Source: Bacillus safensis FO-36b
GTDB lineage: Bacteria > Bacillota > Bacilli > Bacillales > Bacillaceae
Assembly: GCF_000691165.1 (NCBI RefSeq)
Contig: NZ_ASJD01000003.1
Span: forward strand, 1 to 64,000
Length of the DNA: 64,000 nt
Reading direction: 5' to 3'
The notes under the pieces were generated by a model, which saw nothing but the letters and a program-made list of their open reading frames with translations, did not search any database and was not told the DNA's origin. Within the stretch, counting starts at the first letter, position 1, and each line of letters opens with the position of its first letter. The translations under genes were made by a program, and so were the position numbers. Shown one piece after another: positions 25,500 to 33,870 of this stretch.

Positions 25500-26456
25500 A
25501 TGCTGAATTGGGAAGAAAGACGACAGCTCGTCAAAGTTGCTCATCTTTATTATACAGACGGGTGGACGCAGCAGGAAATTGCAAAAAAGCTCAATGTCTC
25601 AAGACCAGTCATTTCAAAGCTCTTACAAAAAGCGAAAGATGTGGGAATCGTTGAAGTGTACATTAAAGACGAAAGCATTCATACGGTGGAACTTGAAAAG
25701 CAGCTAGAAACAACCTTTCAATTAACAGATGCGGTCGTGGTCCCAAGTGTCGGGACAATGTCTGAGATGGTGAAGCGGGCAGTCGGTCAAGCAGGCGCCT
25801 ATTATTTGTCTAAAAACATGAAAAATGCGGAGAAAATCGGCATTTCATGGGGGACGACGCTTGCTGAGCTTGTAAAAGAATATCCGTTTGAACGAAGAAA
25901 CGATGTGAAGGTCATTCCTTTAGAGGGTGGAATGGGCAGGCAGGCGGTCGACATTCATGCCAATCAGCTGGCATATGAGCTGGCAAAGAAAATGAACGGC
26001 ACGTGTTCCTATTTATATGCCCCTGCGATTTTAGAAACAGAAGAATTAAAAGAACGGCTTATGGCGATGCAGGACATAGAAGCTGTGCTTGAAGAAGGCA
26101 GAAATGTGGATATTGCCCTCATCGGTATTGGCAACCCGCATAAAGGGTCAACTTTAAAAACAGTCGGTTATTTAAAAGAAGAGGACTTATCTGGTTTAAG
26201 GCAATCAGGGGCTGTCGGTGATATTGGCTTTCGTTTCTTTGATGGAGAAGGAAAACCTGTCCAAGATGAACTAAATCAAAAGGTCATTGGCTTATCGCTG
26301 GAACAATTAAAGAGCGTCAAAACGGTCATCGCTGTTGTAGAAGGAACCCATAAAGCTGAGAGCATTTTAGGGGCTTTAAATGGCGGCTTCATCCAAGTAC
26401 TGGTGACAGACGAACTAACGGCGGCAGCCATTTTAAAGGAAGCATCCGTTCAATAA
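25500..26456 (+). CDS. SorC-family sugar-binding transcriptional regulator
   Basis: 318 residues. N-terminal helix-turn-helix (residues about 20-45, GWTQQEIAKKLNVSRPVISK), then the SorC/CggR-type effector domain with KIGISWGTTLAELVKEYP and VDIALIGIGNPHKGST. These regulators respond to phosphorylated sugars or polyols. It lies directly downstream of the dehydrogenase/SDR operon on the same strand with its own promoter region and is the only regulator in the 8.8-26.9 kb block, so it probably controls that operon, and possibly the PTS operon. Inference from position. Confidence 0.85.
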   Translation: MLNWEERRQLVKVAHLYYTDGWTQQEIAKKLNVSRPVISKLLQKAKDVGIVEVYIKDESIHTVELEKQLETTFQLTDAVVVPSVGTMSEMVKRAVGQAGAYYLSKNMKNAEKIGISWGTTLAELVKEYPFERRNDVKVIPLEGGMGRQAVDIHANQLAYELAKKMNGTCSYLYAPAILETEELKERLMAMQDIEAVLEEGRNVDIALIGIGNPHKGSTLKTVGYLKEEDLSGLRQSGAVGDIGFRFFDGEGKPVQDELNQKVIGLSLEQLKSVKTVIAVVEGTHKAESILGALNGGFIQVLVTDELTAAAILKEASVQ

Positions 26457-26519
26457 AAGACTGGCAGCGTTCGAATGGTATAACAAGAGCAACATCAAAC
26501 GAGAAAGGAGCTGTGTATC

Positions 26520-26849
26520 TTGAAGCAAACCGAAATGGAAGCAAACCTACACTGTACTCGGTGCCAAGAAGAGACCCTCCACAGCATCGTTTATGTGAAT
26601 GATCAGATGAAAAGCGTTGAGTGTACAGAGTGTCATCAAAAGATCAGTGTGCAAGTCGACATCATGAAGGAATTTTACAAGGAAGTATACGAGAAAATAG
26701 CGACAAAGCCAAAGCGGATCACGCAGGAATATAAGTCGAACCTGAATGGATTTATCTCAAGACTCCCAATCCGCGTGCTTAGTAAGCCATACCGGCTCAT
26801 GAGATATTTAAACGAATCATACAAAGTGATCAAACAATATAAAAAATGA
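26520..26849 (+). CDS. Small zinc-ribbon protein (bh-protein-like)
   Basis: 109 residues. Two CxxC pairs (LHCTRCQEETLH and VECTECHQKI) at about residues 12 and 39 form a zinc ribbon, followed by a basic helical tail. It resembles small Bacillus proteins annotated 'bh protein', of unknown function. TTG start at 26520 nine bases after AAAGGAG. Followed by repeat copy A. Confidence 0.6.
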   Translation: MKQTEMEANLHCTRCQEETLHSIVYVNDQMKSVECTECHQKISVQVDIMKEFYKEVYEKIATKPKRITQEYKSNLNGFISRLPIRVLSKPYRLMRYLNESYKVIKQYKK

Positions 26850-26850
26850 A

Positions 26851-26988
26851 GCAGAGACCGTTTAGCACTCTGCTTCAGCCTGTAGGCAAGTCAGTCCTCC
26901 GCTCCGATACTCGTCTTTCCTAGACTGCAAAGGTTTCTATTACGCTGAGAAGAAGGAAAAAAAGCAGAGCACCGTTTAGTGCTCTGCT
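26851..26988. repeat. Dispersed intergenic repeat, copy A (partial), between two similar hairpins
   Basis: The core 26881-26950 matches the middle of copies B and D (CAGTCCT, CGCTCCGAT, CTCGTC, TTCCTAGACTGCAAAGGTTT, ACGCTGA), without the GACAAA ends. It is bracketed by a hairpin GCAGAG...CTCTGC at 26851-26873 and a near-identical, longer one at 26963-26988 that is also the terminator of steT and carries its stop codon. This looks like duplication of the terminator on either side of the repeat. Confidence 0.75.
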
Positions 26989-28301
26989 TTTTTTTGTGTT
27001 TTTTTCATATAATAATAAATAGGCAGTCCAGCCATCCCGATCAGCATGGAGATCAGGCAGCTTTTCCAATCGGTGATCATGGTGCTGATTAAAACGAATA
27101 ATGAACCGATAATCGCAATGATCGGTGTCAGCGGGTAAAGTGGTACACTGTAAGCACGCTTCATTCCGCTGTTTTGTTTTCTCAGCTTAAAGACGGCGAA
27201 AAAGGCCATCACATAAAAGATGTAGATCATGAAAATCGAGACCTCAGACAGCTTCTCCGGATTACTGACGATCATAAACACAATGGCGATCAAAATTTGC
27301 ACAAATACAGCGATCCAAGGTGTTTTAAACGTTGGGTGAATCCGCGAAATCGCGTTGGCGAAAGGAATCTGCTTTCGTTCTGCCATCGCAAAAATCACAC
27401 GTGGGAATGAAAGAACCTTTCCGTTCAAACAGCCAAAGATGCTGATGATGATCCCAATACTAATGATTTTCCCGCCAATTGGCCCAAAGAGCATGGTAGC
27501 AGCAGTGCTTGTCGCATTTTCACCTAACTGGACGATTTGATCAGCTGGCAGCACGTGCAAAAGTGCGACATTAATAAAGAGATAACAAGCCGTCACGATT
27601 AAAATTCCGCCTGCCATCGCGCGAGGAAGCAGTTTCTCAGGGTTTTTCATTTCACCCCCAAGCGCCGCAAGTAAAATCCAGCCATCATAAGCAAACAGCG
27701 TAGCCAAAATCGCTGCACCGAAGTTCATTTGAGCGATGCTATCGTTGACAGCCATCAAAATATTTTCGTTTCCTTTCCATAAGCCAAACACAATAATAGC
27801 GGCAATCGGGACAAGCTTTCCAATGGTGGTCAGCCCTTGAACAAAACCGCCGTATTTTGTTCCCATGATGTTGATGATACATAAAAATAAAACGGTGATA
27901 ATGCCGATCGTTGTAGACCATAAAGTCGAAAGAGAAAATAGATTGGCTAATAATGAACCAAAATAAAGACCAAGTGCACCAATGATGGCGGGTCCGTAAA
28001 TAATAATCTGCACCCAGCCGCATAAGTAGCCCCAAAATTCACCATACACTTCTTCAAGATAGGCGTACAAACCGCCGGTTCTCGGGATTTGTGTACCAAT
28101 TTCAGCGACAGTCAGTCCGCCTGCAAGGGTTAAGATGCCACCTAGCAGCCAAGCGAATAAGGCGATGTCTGAGCTTCCTGAATAGGAAAGGACGTTGCCT
28201 GGCTTCATAAAGACGCCGGACCCGATAATCGTCCCGATGACAAGAGATAGGGCGAAAAATAAGCCGATGTCCTGTTTTAACGCTGGTTGTTCTTTGTTCA
28301 T
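26976..28301 (-). CDS. steT: Serine/threonine exchanger SteT (APC family)
   Basis: 441 residues, twelve transmembrane segments, amino acid-polyamine-organocation family of the LAT type: SLVIGTIIGSGVFMKPGNVL in helix 1 and the LATLFAYDGWILLAALGGE segment in helix 6. Exchanges serine, threonine and aromatic amino acids across the cytoplasmic membrane. Same neighbour (mhqA) and same relative orientation as in B. subtilis. ATG 28301 has GGAGG nine bases upstream. Confidence 0.88.
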   Translation of the reverse strand: MNKEQPALKQDIGLFFALSLVIGTIIGSGVFMKPGNVLSYSGSSDIALFAWLLGGILTLAGGLTVAEIGTQIPRTGGLYAYLEEVYGEFWGYLCGWVQIIIYGPAIIGALGLYFGSLLANLFSLSTLWSTTIGIITVLFLCIINIMGTKYGGFVQGLTTIGKLVPIAAIIVFGLWKGNENILMAVNDSIAQMNFGAAILATLFAYDGWILLAALGGEMKNPEKLLPRAMAGGILIVTACYLFINVALLHVLPADQIVQLGENATSTAATMLFGPIGGKIISIGIIISIFGCLNGKVLSFPRVIFAMAERKQIPFANAISRIHPTFKTPWIAVFVQILIAIVFMIVSNPEKLSEVSIFMIYIFYVMAFFAVFKLRKQNSGMKRAYSVPLYPLTPIIAIIGSLFVLISTMITDWKSCLISMLIGMAGLPIYYYMKKTQKKAEH

Positions 28302-28547
28302 TACACACGACCTCCTGCATCACTTTCGTACGTTACTGTGACATGTATTTTGTTCATTGTAATACGATTTTAGGAAAACAAGAATTAAAAAAATTTTCTG
28401 ATTTTCGTATTTGTATTTGAAAGTGTTCGTTTATTGGAGATATTAGGGTGAATGTTGCGTTAAAAACGAACTATAAAAGATTATTTTTGATTTAATGTTA
28501 ATTTAATGACCGGAAACCGAACATCCAGTTAACGTGCAGCCAAATGG
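28302..28547. other. AT-rich divergent intergenic region steT / mhqA
   Basis: No gene seen. It holds the steT upstream region on the minus strand; I could not single out its promoter. The plus-strand promoter and operator of mhqA follow at 28548. Confidence 0.6.
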
Positions 28548-28610
28548 TTGACTTTTCTTGAAAAATGAACTATTTTATTCATAAGGATATTATCTCGAAT
28601 TCGAGATAAT
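28548..28610 (+). promoter_or_regulatory. mhqA promoter and MhqR-type operator
   Basis: TTGACT (28548-28553), 17-base spacer, TATTTT (28571-28576). Just downstream, 28589-28610 is a perfect 22-bp palindrome with core TATCTCGAATTCGAGATA, which is the MhqR box known from B. subtilis mhqA, mhqNOP and azoR2. MhqR releases it on quinone or diamide exposure. Confidence 0.88.
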
Positions 28611-28630
28611 TTAAAATAGGAGTGAAAATA

Positions 28631-29587
28631 ATGAAAATCAATGGGATTCACCACGTATCTGCGTTAACAGCCAATGCTCAGAAAAATGTTAATTTCTACC
28701 GCCAAATCCTTGGCTTAAAACTTGTAAAGAAAACAGTCAATCAGGATGACCCGTCTATGTATCACTTGTTTTATGGAGATGAGGTCGCTTCACCAGGAAC
28801 GGAGCTAACATTCTTTGAAATTCCAATGCTTGCCCGCCGTTTGAAAGGGACGAATGCGATCACAAGCACAGGCCTTCTCGTTTCTTCTGAAGAGGCACTC
28901 ACGTTTTGGGAAAAGCGGTTTGAAGATAAAGGCGTGCAGCAAGAAACAGCTTCCTTGAGAGGCGGAAGACCTGCTTTGCGTTTTAAAGACCCAGAAGGGC
29001 AGCAGCTGTTTTTAACAGTAGAACCGAATGCAAAAGAGCAAGGCTCACCGCCAGTGCATGATGATATTCCGGCAGAGTTTGCGATTAGAGGTTTAGGTCC
29101 AGTTGAATTAACCGTTGCAGAAGCTGACAAGACGATCCGTGTTTTAACGGACATCCTTGGCTTCACTGAAAGAGCACGTGAACAATCAAATGATGGTGAG
29201 ATCGTGACCATTTTTGAGTCAGGAAATGGGGGTGCTGGAACAGAAATTCATGTGATCGAAAAAACAGAAGGGCCTTCTGAACGTTCCGGCAGAGGAAGTG
29301 TGCATCACGTCGCATTTCGTGTGAAGGATGCAGAGGAGCTTGAAAAATGGTATGAAAAAATCTCAAAAGCAGGCTTCACGAACTCTGGTGTTGTAGAACG
29401 TTTTTACTTTAAAGCTCTTTACTTTAGAGAGCCAAATGGTATTTTATTTGAAATTTCAACAGATGGCCCTGGATTTACAGTCGATGAAGGGGTGGATGAG
29501 CTTGGCGATCAATTAGCCCTTCCGCCGTTCCTAGAGCATAAACGAGCAGAAATTGAACAAAGATTAACGCCAATTCAGTCGTCATAA
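28631..29587 (+). CDS. mhqA: Ring-cleaving dioxygenase / glyoxalase-fold quinone detoxification protein MhqA
   Basis: 318 residues, two vicinal-oxygen-chelate modules: the first starts INGIHHVSALTANAQKNVNF, the second contains GSVHHVAFRVKDAEE and ends PNGILFEISTDGPGF, giving the His/His/Glu metal site. MhqA is thought to open or detoxify hydroquinones and catechols. ATG 28631 follows AGGAG by nine bases. The MhqR operator upstream and neighbours steT and htrA agree with B. subtilis. The regulator MhqR is not encoded in this window. Confidence 0.9.
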   Translation: MKINGIHHVSALTANAQKNVNFYRQILGLKLVKKTVNQDDPSMYHLFYGDEVASPGTELTFFEIPMLARRLKGTNAITSTGLLVSSEEALTFWEKRFEDKGVQQETASLRGGRPALRFKDPEGQQLFLTVEPNAKEQGSPPVHDDIPAEFAIRGLGPVELTVAEADKTIRVLTDILGFTERAREQSNDGEIVTIFESGNGGAGTEIHVIEKTEGPSERSGRGSVHHVAFRVKDAEELEKWYEKISKAGFTNSGVVERFYFKALYFREPNGILFEISTDGPGFTVDEGVDELGDQLALPPFLEHKRAEIEQRLTPIQSS

Positions 29588-29620
29588 AAAAACAGCTCAT
29601 CAACTGAGCTGTTTTTTTAT
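29586..29620. terminator. Bidirectional terminator between mhqA and htrA
   Basis: Stem AAAACAGCTCA / TGAGCTGTTTT with A-run on one side and T-run on the other, between convergent genes. Confidence 0.9.
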
Positions 29621-30909
29621 TAGGAACTGACCTGCTTAGATTCAGATTGTGTTAATGTGACCTGCTTTGTTTCTTGTTTTCCGTTTCGAATGAGGGTGAT
29701 GCTCACGGTGTCTCCTACTTTTGCATTCGTGTATAGCTCATGACGTAATTCACTGCCAGTTTTGATTTGTTTCCCATTGATGCCGGTAATGACATCCTCT
29801 GACTTTAAGCCAGCTTTGGCGGCAGGTGAACCTGCGGCGATATCTTTGACATACACGCCTTGATTGAGCTGACTGGTTTTGAGTCCGAGAGTTTCTTTTT
29901 GATACACATTTGGAACTTGTTCGAGATCCAGCATGCTGATGCCGATATATGGACGTTCAATTTTTCCTTTTGCGAGAAGCTGATCAGCGATTGGTTTGAC
30001 ATCATTGATTGGCAGTGCGAACCCAATGCCTTCAACACCTGTTTCAGAGATTTTCATACTCGTGATCCCCACAACCTTTCCGTCTGTCGTCAGAAGCGGG
30101 CCTCCGCTGTTTCCTGGGTTAATGGCTGCATCTGTTTGAATAACATTAATGCTGCTTTCGCCTGCTGATGTGTTCATAGAGACTGTTCGGTCGACGCCGC
30201 TGACAATTCCTTGTGTCACCGTTCTTGAAAGATCTTCACCAAGCGGGTTTCCGATCGCAATGACGGTTTCTCCAGCACGCAGTGAGGAGGAATTGCCTAA
30301 TGCCGCAACCTTCGTCACATGATTGCTGCTAATTTCCACAACGGCTAAGTCAGTGAGCGGATCAGCTCCAACCAGTTTTCCTTCAATGGTTTTGCTATCG
30401 TGTAAGGATACGGTTAGTTTATTTGCCCCGTCAATGACGTGGTTGTTTGTTAAGACATAGGCTTTATTGCCTGATTTTTTGAAAATCACTCCTGAGCCTG
30501 TACCGGTTTCTTCCTCTTGACTGCTTTTGTTTTGCTGTGATTCATCGAAAGGCGTATTGAAATCGCCAAAGCTCGTGTCTGTTTGAGTTTGTGCTTGGTA
30601 GTTTGTAATGCCGACAATAGCTGGTGATACATTTTCGACCATACTGGAGATGCTGCTTGATGAATTTGATGTTTGGACGGCTGTTGTTTTTGACGAATTC
30701 GTGTGATTTGTCGATACTGCTTCAGTTTTCGCTGCCGAATCATTTGCAGTGCTGTCTGATGAATGCTGAGCATATGGCGAAAGAACGTAGACACCTAAAG
30801 CTAATGTACCGCCTACAACACCGCTGACAAATGGCTTAAACCAGCCGTTTGGCTTTTTCTGTTTTTGAGGTTGTTCAATTGTTTGTTTGTCATCTTTGTG
30901 CTGTGTCAT
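29620..30909 (-). CDS. htrA: Serine protease HtrA, membrane anchored
   Basis: 429 residues. Cytoplasmic N-terminus (about 25 residues), one membrane segment (VSGVVGGTLALGVYVLSP), a Ser/Thr/Asn-rich linker, a trypsin-like domain with His in LTNNHVIDG, Asp in DPLTDLAVVEI and Ser in NPGNSGGPL, and one PDZ domain (ERPYIGISMLDLEQVP onward). Degrades misfolded secreted proteins at the membrane surface; in B. subtilis it is induced by CssRS. ATG 30909 follows GAGAGTG. Divergent from proG. Confidence 0.92.
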   Translation of the reverse strand: MTQHKDDKQTIEQPQKQKKPNGWFKPFVSGVVGGTLALGVYVLSPYAQHSSDSTANDSAAKTEAVSTNHTNSSKTTAVQTSNSSSSISSMVENVSPAIVGITNYQAQTQTDTSFGDFNTPFDESQQNKSSQEEETGTGSGVIFKKSGNKAYVLTNNHVIDGANKLTVSLHDSKTIEGKLVGADPLTDLAVVEISSNHVTKVAALGNSSSLRAGETVIAIGNPLGEDLSRTVTQGIVSGVDRTVSMNTSAGESSINVIQTDAAINPGNSGGPLLTTDGKVVGITSMKISETGVEGIGFALPINDVKPIADQLLAKGKIERPYIGISMLDLEQVPNVYQKETLGLKTSQLNQGVYVKDIAAGSPAAKAGLKSEDVITGINGKQIKTGSELRHELYTNAKVGDTVSITLIRNGKQETKQVTLTQSESKQVSS

Positions 30910-31077
30910 TTCAATCACTCTCTTTCAATGATTTTTTCATGTATGTGTTTGGGTGTTTTACCGTATGTGGTGGGGACTGACTTTATCGTATGAAAAAAGT
31001 GTGGGATAAAAATGAAAACATTGTGGGAAATTGTTAAAATAAGTAGTGAATCTAAGCAAGATAGAGGAGATTAAACT

Positions 31078-31902
31078 GTGGAGACAATTGGAATCATTGG
31101 ATATGGAAGTATGGCTGATATGATGGTGCAAAAGTGGCTGGAAAATGGGGTGCTGGATGCTCATCAAATCATGATCCATACAAGAAGTGAAACGGAGCGC
31201 CTTCATCAGCTCAAAGAAAAGCACCAAGAAGTCAACATTTGTTCATTAGACGAACTTTCTGCGTCATGTGATATATTGTTTGTCTGCGTGCCGCCGCTTG
31301 CAGTACTTGATGTTCTGGATCAGCTGCCTTCTCAAGCGAGAGCGGTACATATTGTGTCAGTAGCAGCAGCTGTGACATTAGAAAAGTTACAGGCGCATAC
31401 AACACAGCCAGTGTCTAGATACATCCCAACACTCACGTCAGCTGTTGGGACGGGCGTATCACTTGTTGCGCATGGTGCAGCAGCAGGAAGCGAGGAAAAG
31501 GAGCGTTTGCACCGTCTGCTTTCAGCTTTTAGCATCGTCAGGGAAGTAGGGGAAGACCGGTTTGATGCGGCGAGCAATTTGACAAGCTCATCTCCTGGTT
31601 TTATCGCTGCTCTTTTTGAAGAAATGGCGAAAGCGGCTGTGAGAAATAGTGATCTTTCCTTAGAGGAAGCGAATGAATTTTTAACGTATGCCCTTTTAGG
31701 TACTGGCCAGATCCTCGTAGAGCGAGGCCTAACCTTTGCTGAAACTGTCGATAGAGTGGCGACAAAAGGGGGAATTACAGGAGAAGGTGCTGAGGTCATT
31801 CAACAGCAGGCACCTCAGATGTTTGATGATTTATTTACACAAACCATGAAGAAATATGAACAGCTGAAATCGCAGATCAACGAAGCGGATAAACACCACT
31901 AA
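31078..31902 (+). CDS. proG: Pyrroline-5-carboxylate reductase ProG
   Basis: 274 residues. N-terminal Rossmann motif IGIIGYGSMADMMVQKWL, then the P5C reductase dimerisation domain with LTSSSPGFIAALFEEM. Reduces pyrroline-5-carboxylate to proline with NAD(P)H. GTG start at 31078 behind AGAGGAGA. Position between htrA and dppA as in B. subtilis favours proG over the other reductases. The proBA genes for the first two steps are at 49.8-52.2 kb in this window. Confidence 0.85.
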   Translation: METIGIIGYGSMADMMVQKWLENGVLDAHQIMIHTRSETERLHQLKEKHQEVNICSLDELSASCDILFVCVPPLAVLDVLDQLPSQARAVHIVSVAAAVTLEKLQAHTTQPVSRYIPTLTSAVGTGVSLVAHGAAAGSEEKERLHRLLSAFSIVREVGEDRFDAASNLTSSSPGFIAALFEEMAKAAVRNSDLSLEEANEFLTYALLGTGQILVERGLTFAETVDRVATKGGITGEGAEVIQQQAPQMFDDLFTQTMKKYEQLKSQINEADKHH

Positions 31903-31926
31903 AGGCATAGTTAGTGGTGTTTTATT
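31891..31926 (+). terminator. Terminator of proG
   Basis: Stem AAACACCACTA / TAGTGGTGTTT, overlapping the proG stop codon, with a short T-rich tail. Confidence 0.8.
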
Positions 31927-32003
31927 TGTTAAAAAAATCCTTTCTAAAAAAGCCTTTTGACCTGTATTATCTGAGTCTAAACTCCTTATTTTCGGACATT
32001 GTA

Positions 32004-32045
32004 TTGAAAAATCAATCAAGTTCTCATATAATTTTTTAGAAAATT
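32004..32045 (+). promoter_or_regulatory. dpp promoter with CodY-type box
   Basis: TTGAAA (32004-32009), 17-base spacer, TATAAT (32027-32032). ATTTTTTAGAAAATT at 32031-32045 differs from the CodY consensus AATTTTCWGAAAATT at two positions and overlaps the -10 box and start site. This fits the known CodY repression of dpp in B. subtilis during amino-acid sufficiency. Confidence 0.7.
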
Positions 32046-32091
32046 TAGAAAAATATACACAAATTTTATGTTTAATTAAAGGGGGATGGGA

Positions 32092-32916
32092 ATGAAGCTC
32101 TATGTATCTGTCGATATGGAGGGGATTACTGGTCTAGCTGATCATACATTTGTTGATTCGCGCCAGCATAACTATGAGCGGGGCAGACGCATTATGACAG
32201 GTGAAGTGAATGCTTGTGTAGAAGCGCTTCTTCAGCATGGTGCCACCGACATTTTGGTGAATGACAGTCATTCTAAAATGAATAATCTTTTGATCGAAGA
32301 ACTGCATGAAGAGGCAGTTCTCATATCAGGTGACGTAAAGCCTTATTCAATGGTGCAAGGATTGGATCAAACCTATGATGCAGCTGTTTTCTTAGGTTAT
32401 CATGCAAGGGCATCAATGAAAGGTGTGATGTCGCACAGTATGATTTTTGGTGTCAGACATTTTTACATAAATGATCATCCAATTGGGGAAATGGGCTTTA
32501 ATGCGTATGTTGCAGGCTACTATGGTGTGCCGGTGATTCTTGTTTGCGGGGATGATCAAGCAGCACGTGAGGCAGAAAAGCTGATGCCTGGTGTGAAAAC
32601 AGTGGCAGTGAAAGAAACCATCTCAAGATCTGCTGTGAAATGCTTACCTCCTGCCAAAGTGAATAAACAAATCTCGCAGCAAGTGGAAGCCGCGATGAAA
32701 CAGATTGATCAAATGAAGCCGCTGACGCCTCCTGATCAGCCGCTGCTTAAGATTGAGTTTGCCAATTATGGACAAGCTGAATGGGCGAATTTAATGCCGG
32801 GTACTGCCATCATAGAAGGAACAACGACGGTGACGTACCAAGCAGACAATATATTAGAAGCCTATCAAGCGATGCTTGTCATGACAGAGCTTGCCGCACG
32901 TACAACATTTTGTTAA
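32092..32916 (+). CDS. dppA: D-aminopeptidase DppA
   Basis: 274 residues, zinc D-aminopeptidase: LYVSVDMEGITGL at the N-terminus, LVNDSHSKMNN, FLGYHARAS and MSHSMIFGVRHFYIND metal and catalytic segments. Forms a decameric particle that removes D-Ala from D-Ala-containing peptides. ATG 32092 lies six bases after AAAGGGGG; an ATG at 32086 is too close. First gene of the dpp operon. Confidence 0.93.
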   Translation: MKLYVSVDMEGITGLADHTFVDSRQHNYERGRRIMTGEVNACVEALLQHGATDILVNDSHSKMNNLLIEELHEEAVLISGDVKPYSMVQGLDQTYDAAVFLGYHARASMKGVMSHSMIFGVRHFYINDHPIGEMGFNAYVAGYYGVPVILVCGDDQAAREAEKLMPGVKTVAVKETISRSAVKCLPPAKVNKQISQQVEAAMKQIDQMKPLTPPDQPLLKIEFANYGQAEWANLMPGTAIIEGTTTVTYQADNILEAYQAMLVMTELAARTTFC

Positions 32917-32934
32917 GTGAGGGGGAGACAGCAG

Positions 32935-33870
32935 ATGGCCAGCTTTTTGTTCAAGCGTTTTATTGCGATGATTGCTACGATCTTAACGATTACGACTTTA
33001 ACGTTTATTTTAATGAAGGTCATCCCAGGATCGCCTTTCAATGAAGAACGAAATACAAACGAAACCGTCCAGCGAAACCTCGAAAGCTACTATCACTTAG
33101 ACGAACCACTCTATGTTCAATATGTCATCTATTTAAAATCCATTGTTACCTTTGATTTTGGTCCTTCCATTAAAAAGCCTTCTGAAAGTGTCAATGATCT
33201 ATTGGCGAGAGGCTTCCCAGTCTCATTAGAACTTGGTCTTATCTCGATATTGATTGCTGTCATCTCTGGCATCCTGCTAGGGGTCATGGCTGCCCTCCGG
33301 CATAATGGTTTAATTGATTACATCGCCATGACCATTGCAGTTTTCGGTATATCCATTCCAAACTTTATCTTTGCTACCCTATTAATTCAGCAGCTTGCTG
33401 TCAATTTGAAGCTCTTTCCTACAGCGATGTGGACAAGTCCAATGCATATGGTGCTGCCTACAATCGCCCTTGCTGTCGGCCCAATGGCCATTATCGCCAG
33501 GTTAACGAGATCGAGCATGATTGAAGTGCTGTCACAAGACTATATCCGTACGGCCAAAGCAAAAGGGCTTTCTCCCTTTAAAATTGTATTTAAGCATGCG
33601 CTTCGGAATGCACTTTTACCCGTTGTAACCATTCTTGGAACACTTGTCGCAAGTATTTTAACAGGAAGTTTTGTCATTGAAAAAATCTTTGCTATTCCTG
33701 GGATGGGAAAATACTTTGTCGAGAGTATTAACAACCGTGATTATCCTGTCATCATGGGAACCACTGTTTTTTACAGCATTATTTTAATCACACTTCTCTT
33801 CATTGTCGATGTGGCGTATCGTCTCCTTGATCCGAGGATTCAGCTGCATCAGAAAGGAGGAAAGGCATGA
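32935..33870 (+). CDS. dppB: Dipeptide ABC transporter permease DppB
   Basis: 311 residues, six transmembrane segments, with the N-terminal LTFILMKVIPGSPFNEER family signature and the EAA-type loop DYIRTAKAKGLSPFKIVFKHALRNA. ATG 32935 follows GGGGGAG by seven bases. Overlaps dppC by four bases (ATGA). Confidence 0.92.
   Translation: MASFLFKRFIAMIATILTITTLTFILMKVIPGSPFNEERNTNETVQRNLESYYHLDEPLYVQYVIYLKSIVTFDFGPSIKKPSESVNDLLARGFPVSLELGLISILIAVISGILLGVMAALRHNGLIDYIAMTIAVFGISIPNFIFATLLIQQLAVNLKLFPTAMWTSPMHMVLPTIALAVGPMAIIARLTRSSMIEVLSQDYIRTAKAKGLSPFKIVFKHALRNALLPVVTILGTLVASILTGSFVIEKIFAIPGMGKYFVESINNRDYPVIMGTTVFYSIILITLLFIVDVAYRLLDPRIQLHQKGGKA

Noticed and set aside
30941..31060. CssR binding sites upstream of htrA
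   Set aside because: Several TTTTCAT-like stretches occur, but none clearly matches the known CssR arrangement, so I did not annotate one.
31332..31799. 155-residue minus-strand open frame inside proG
   Set aside because: Antisense shadow of a conserved enzyme, without start signals.
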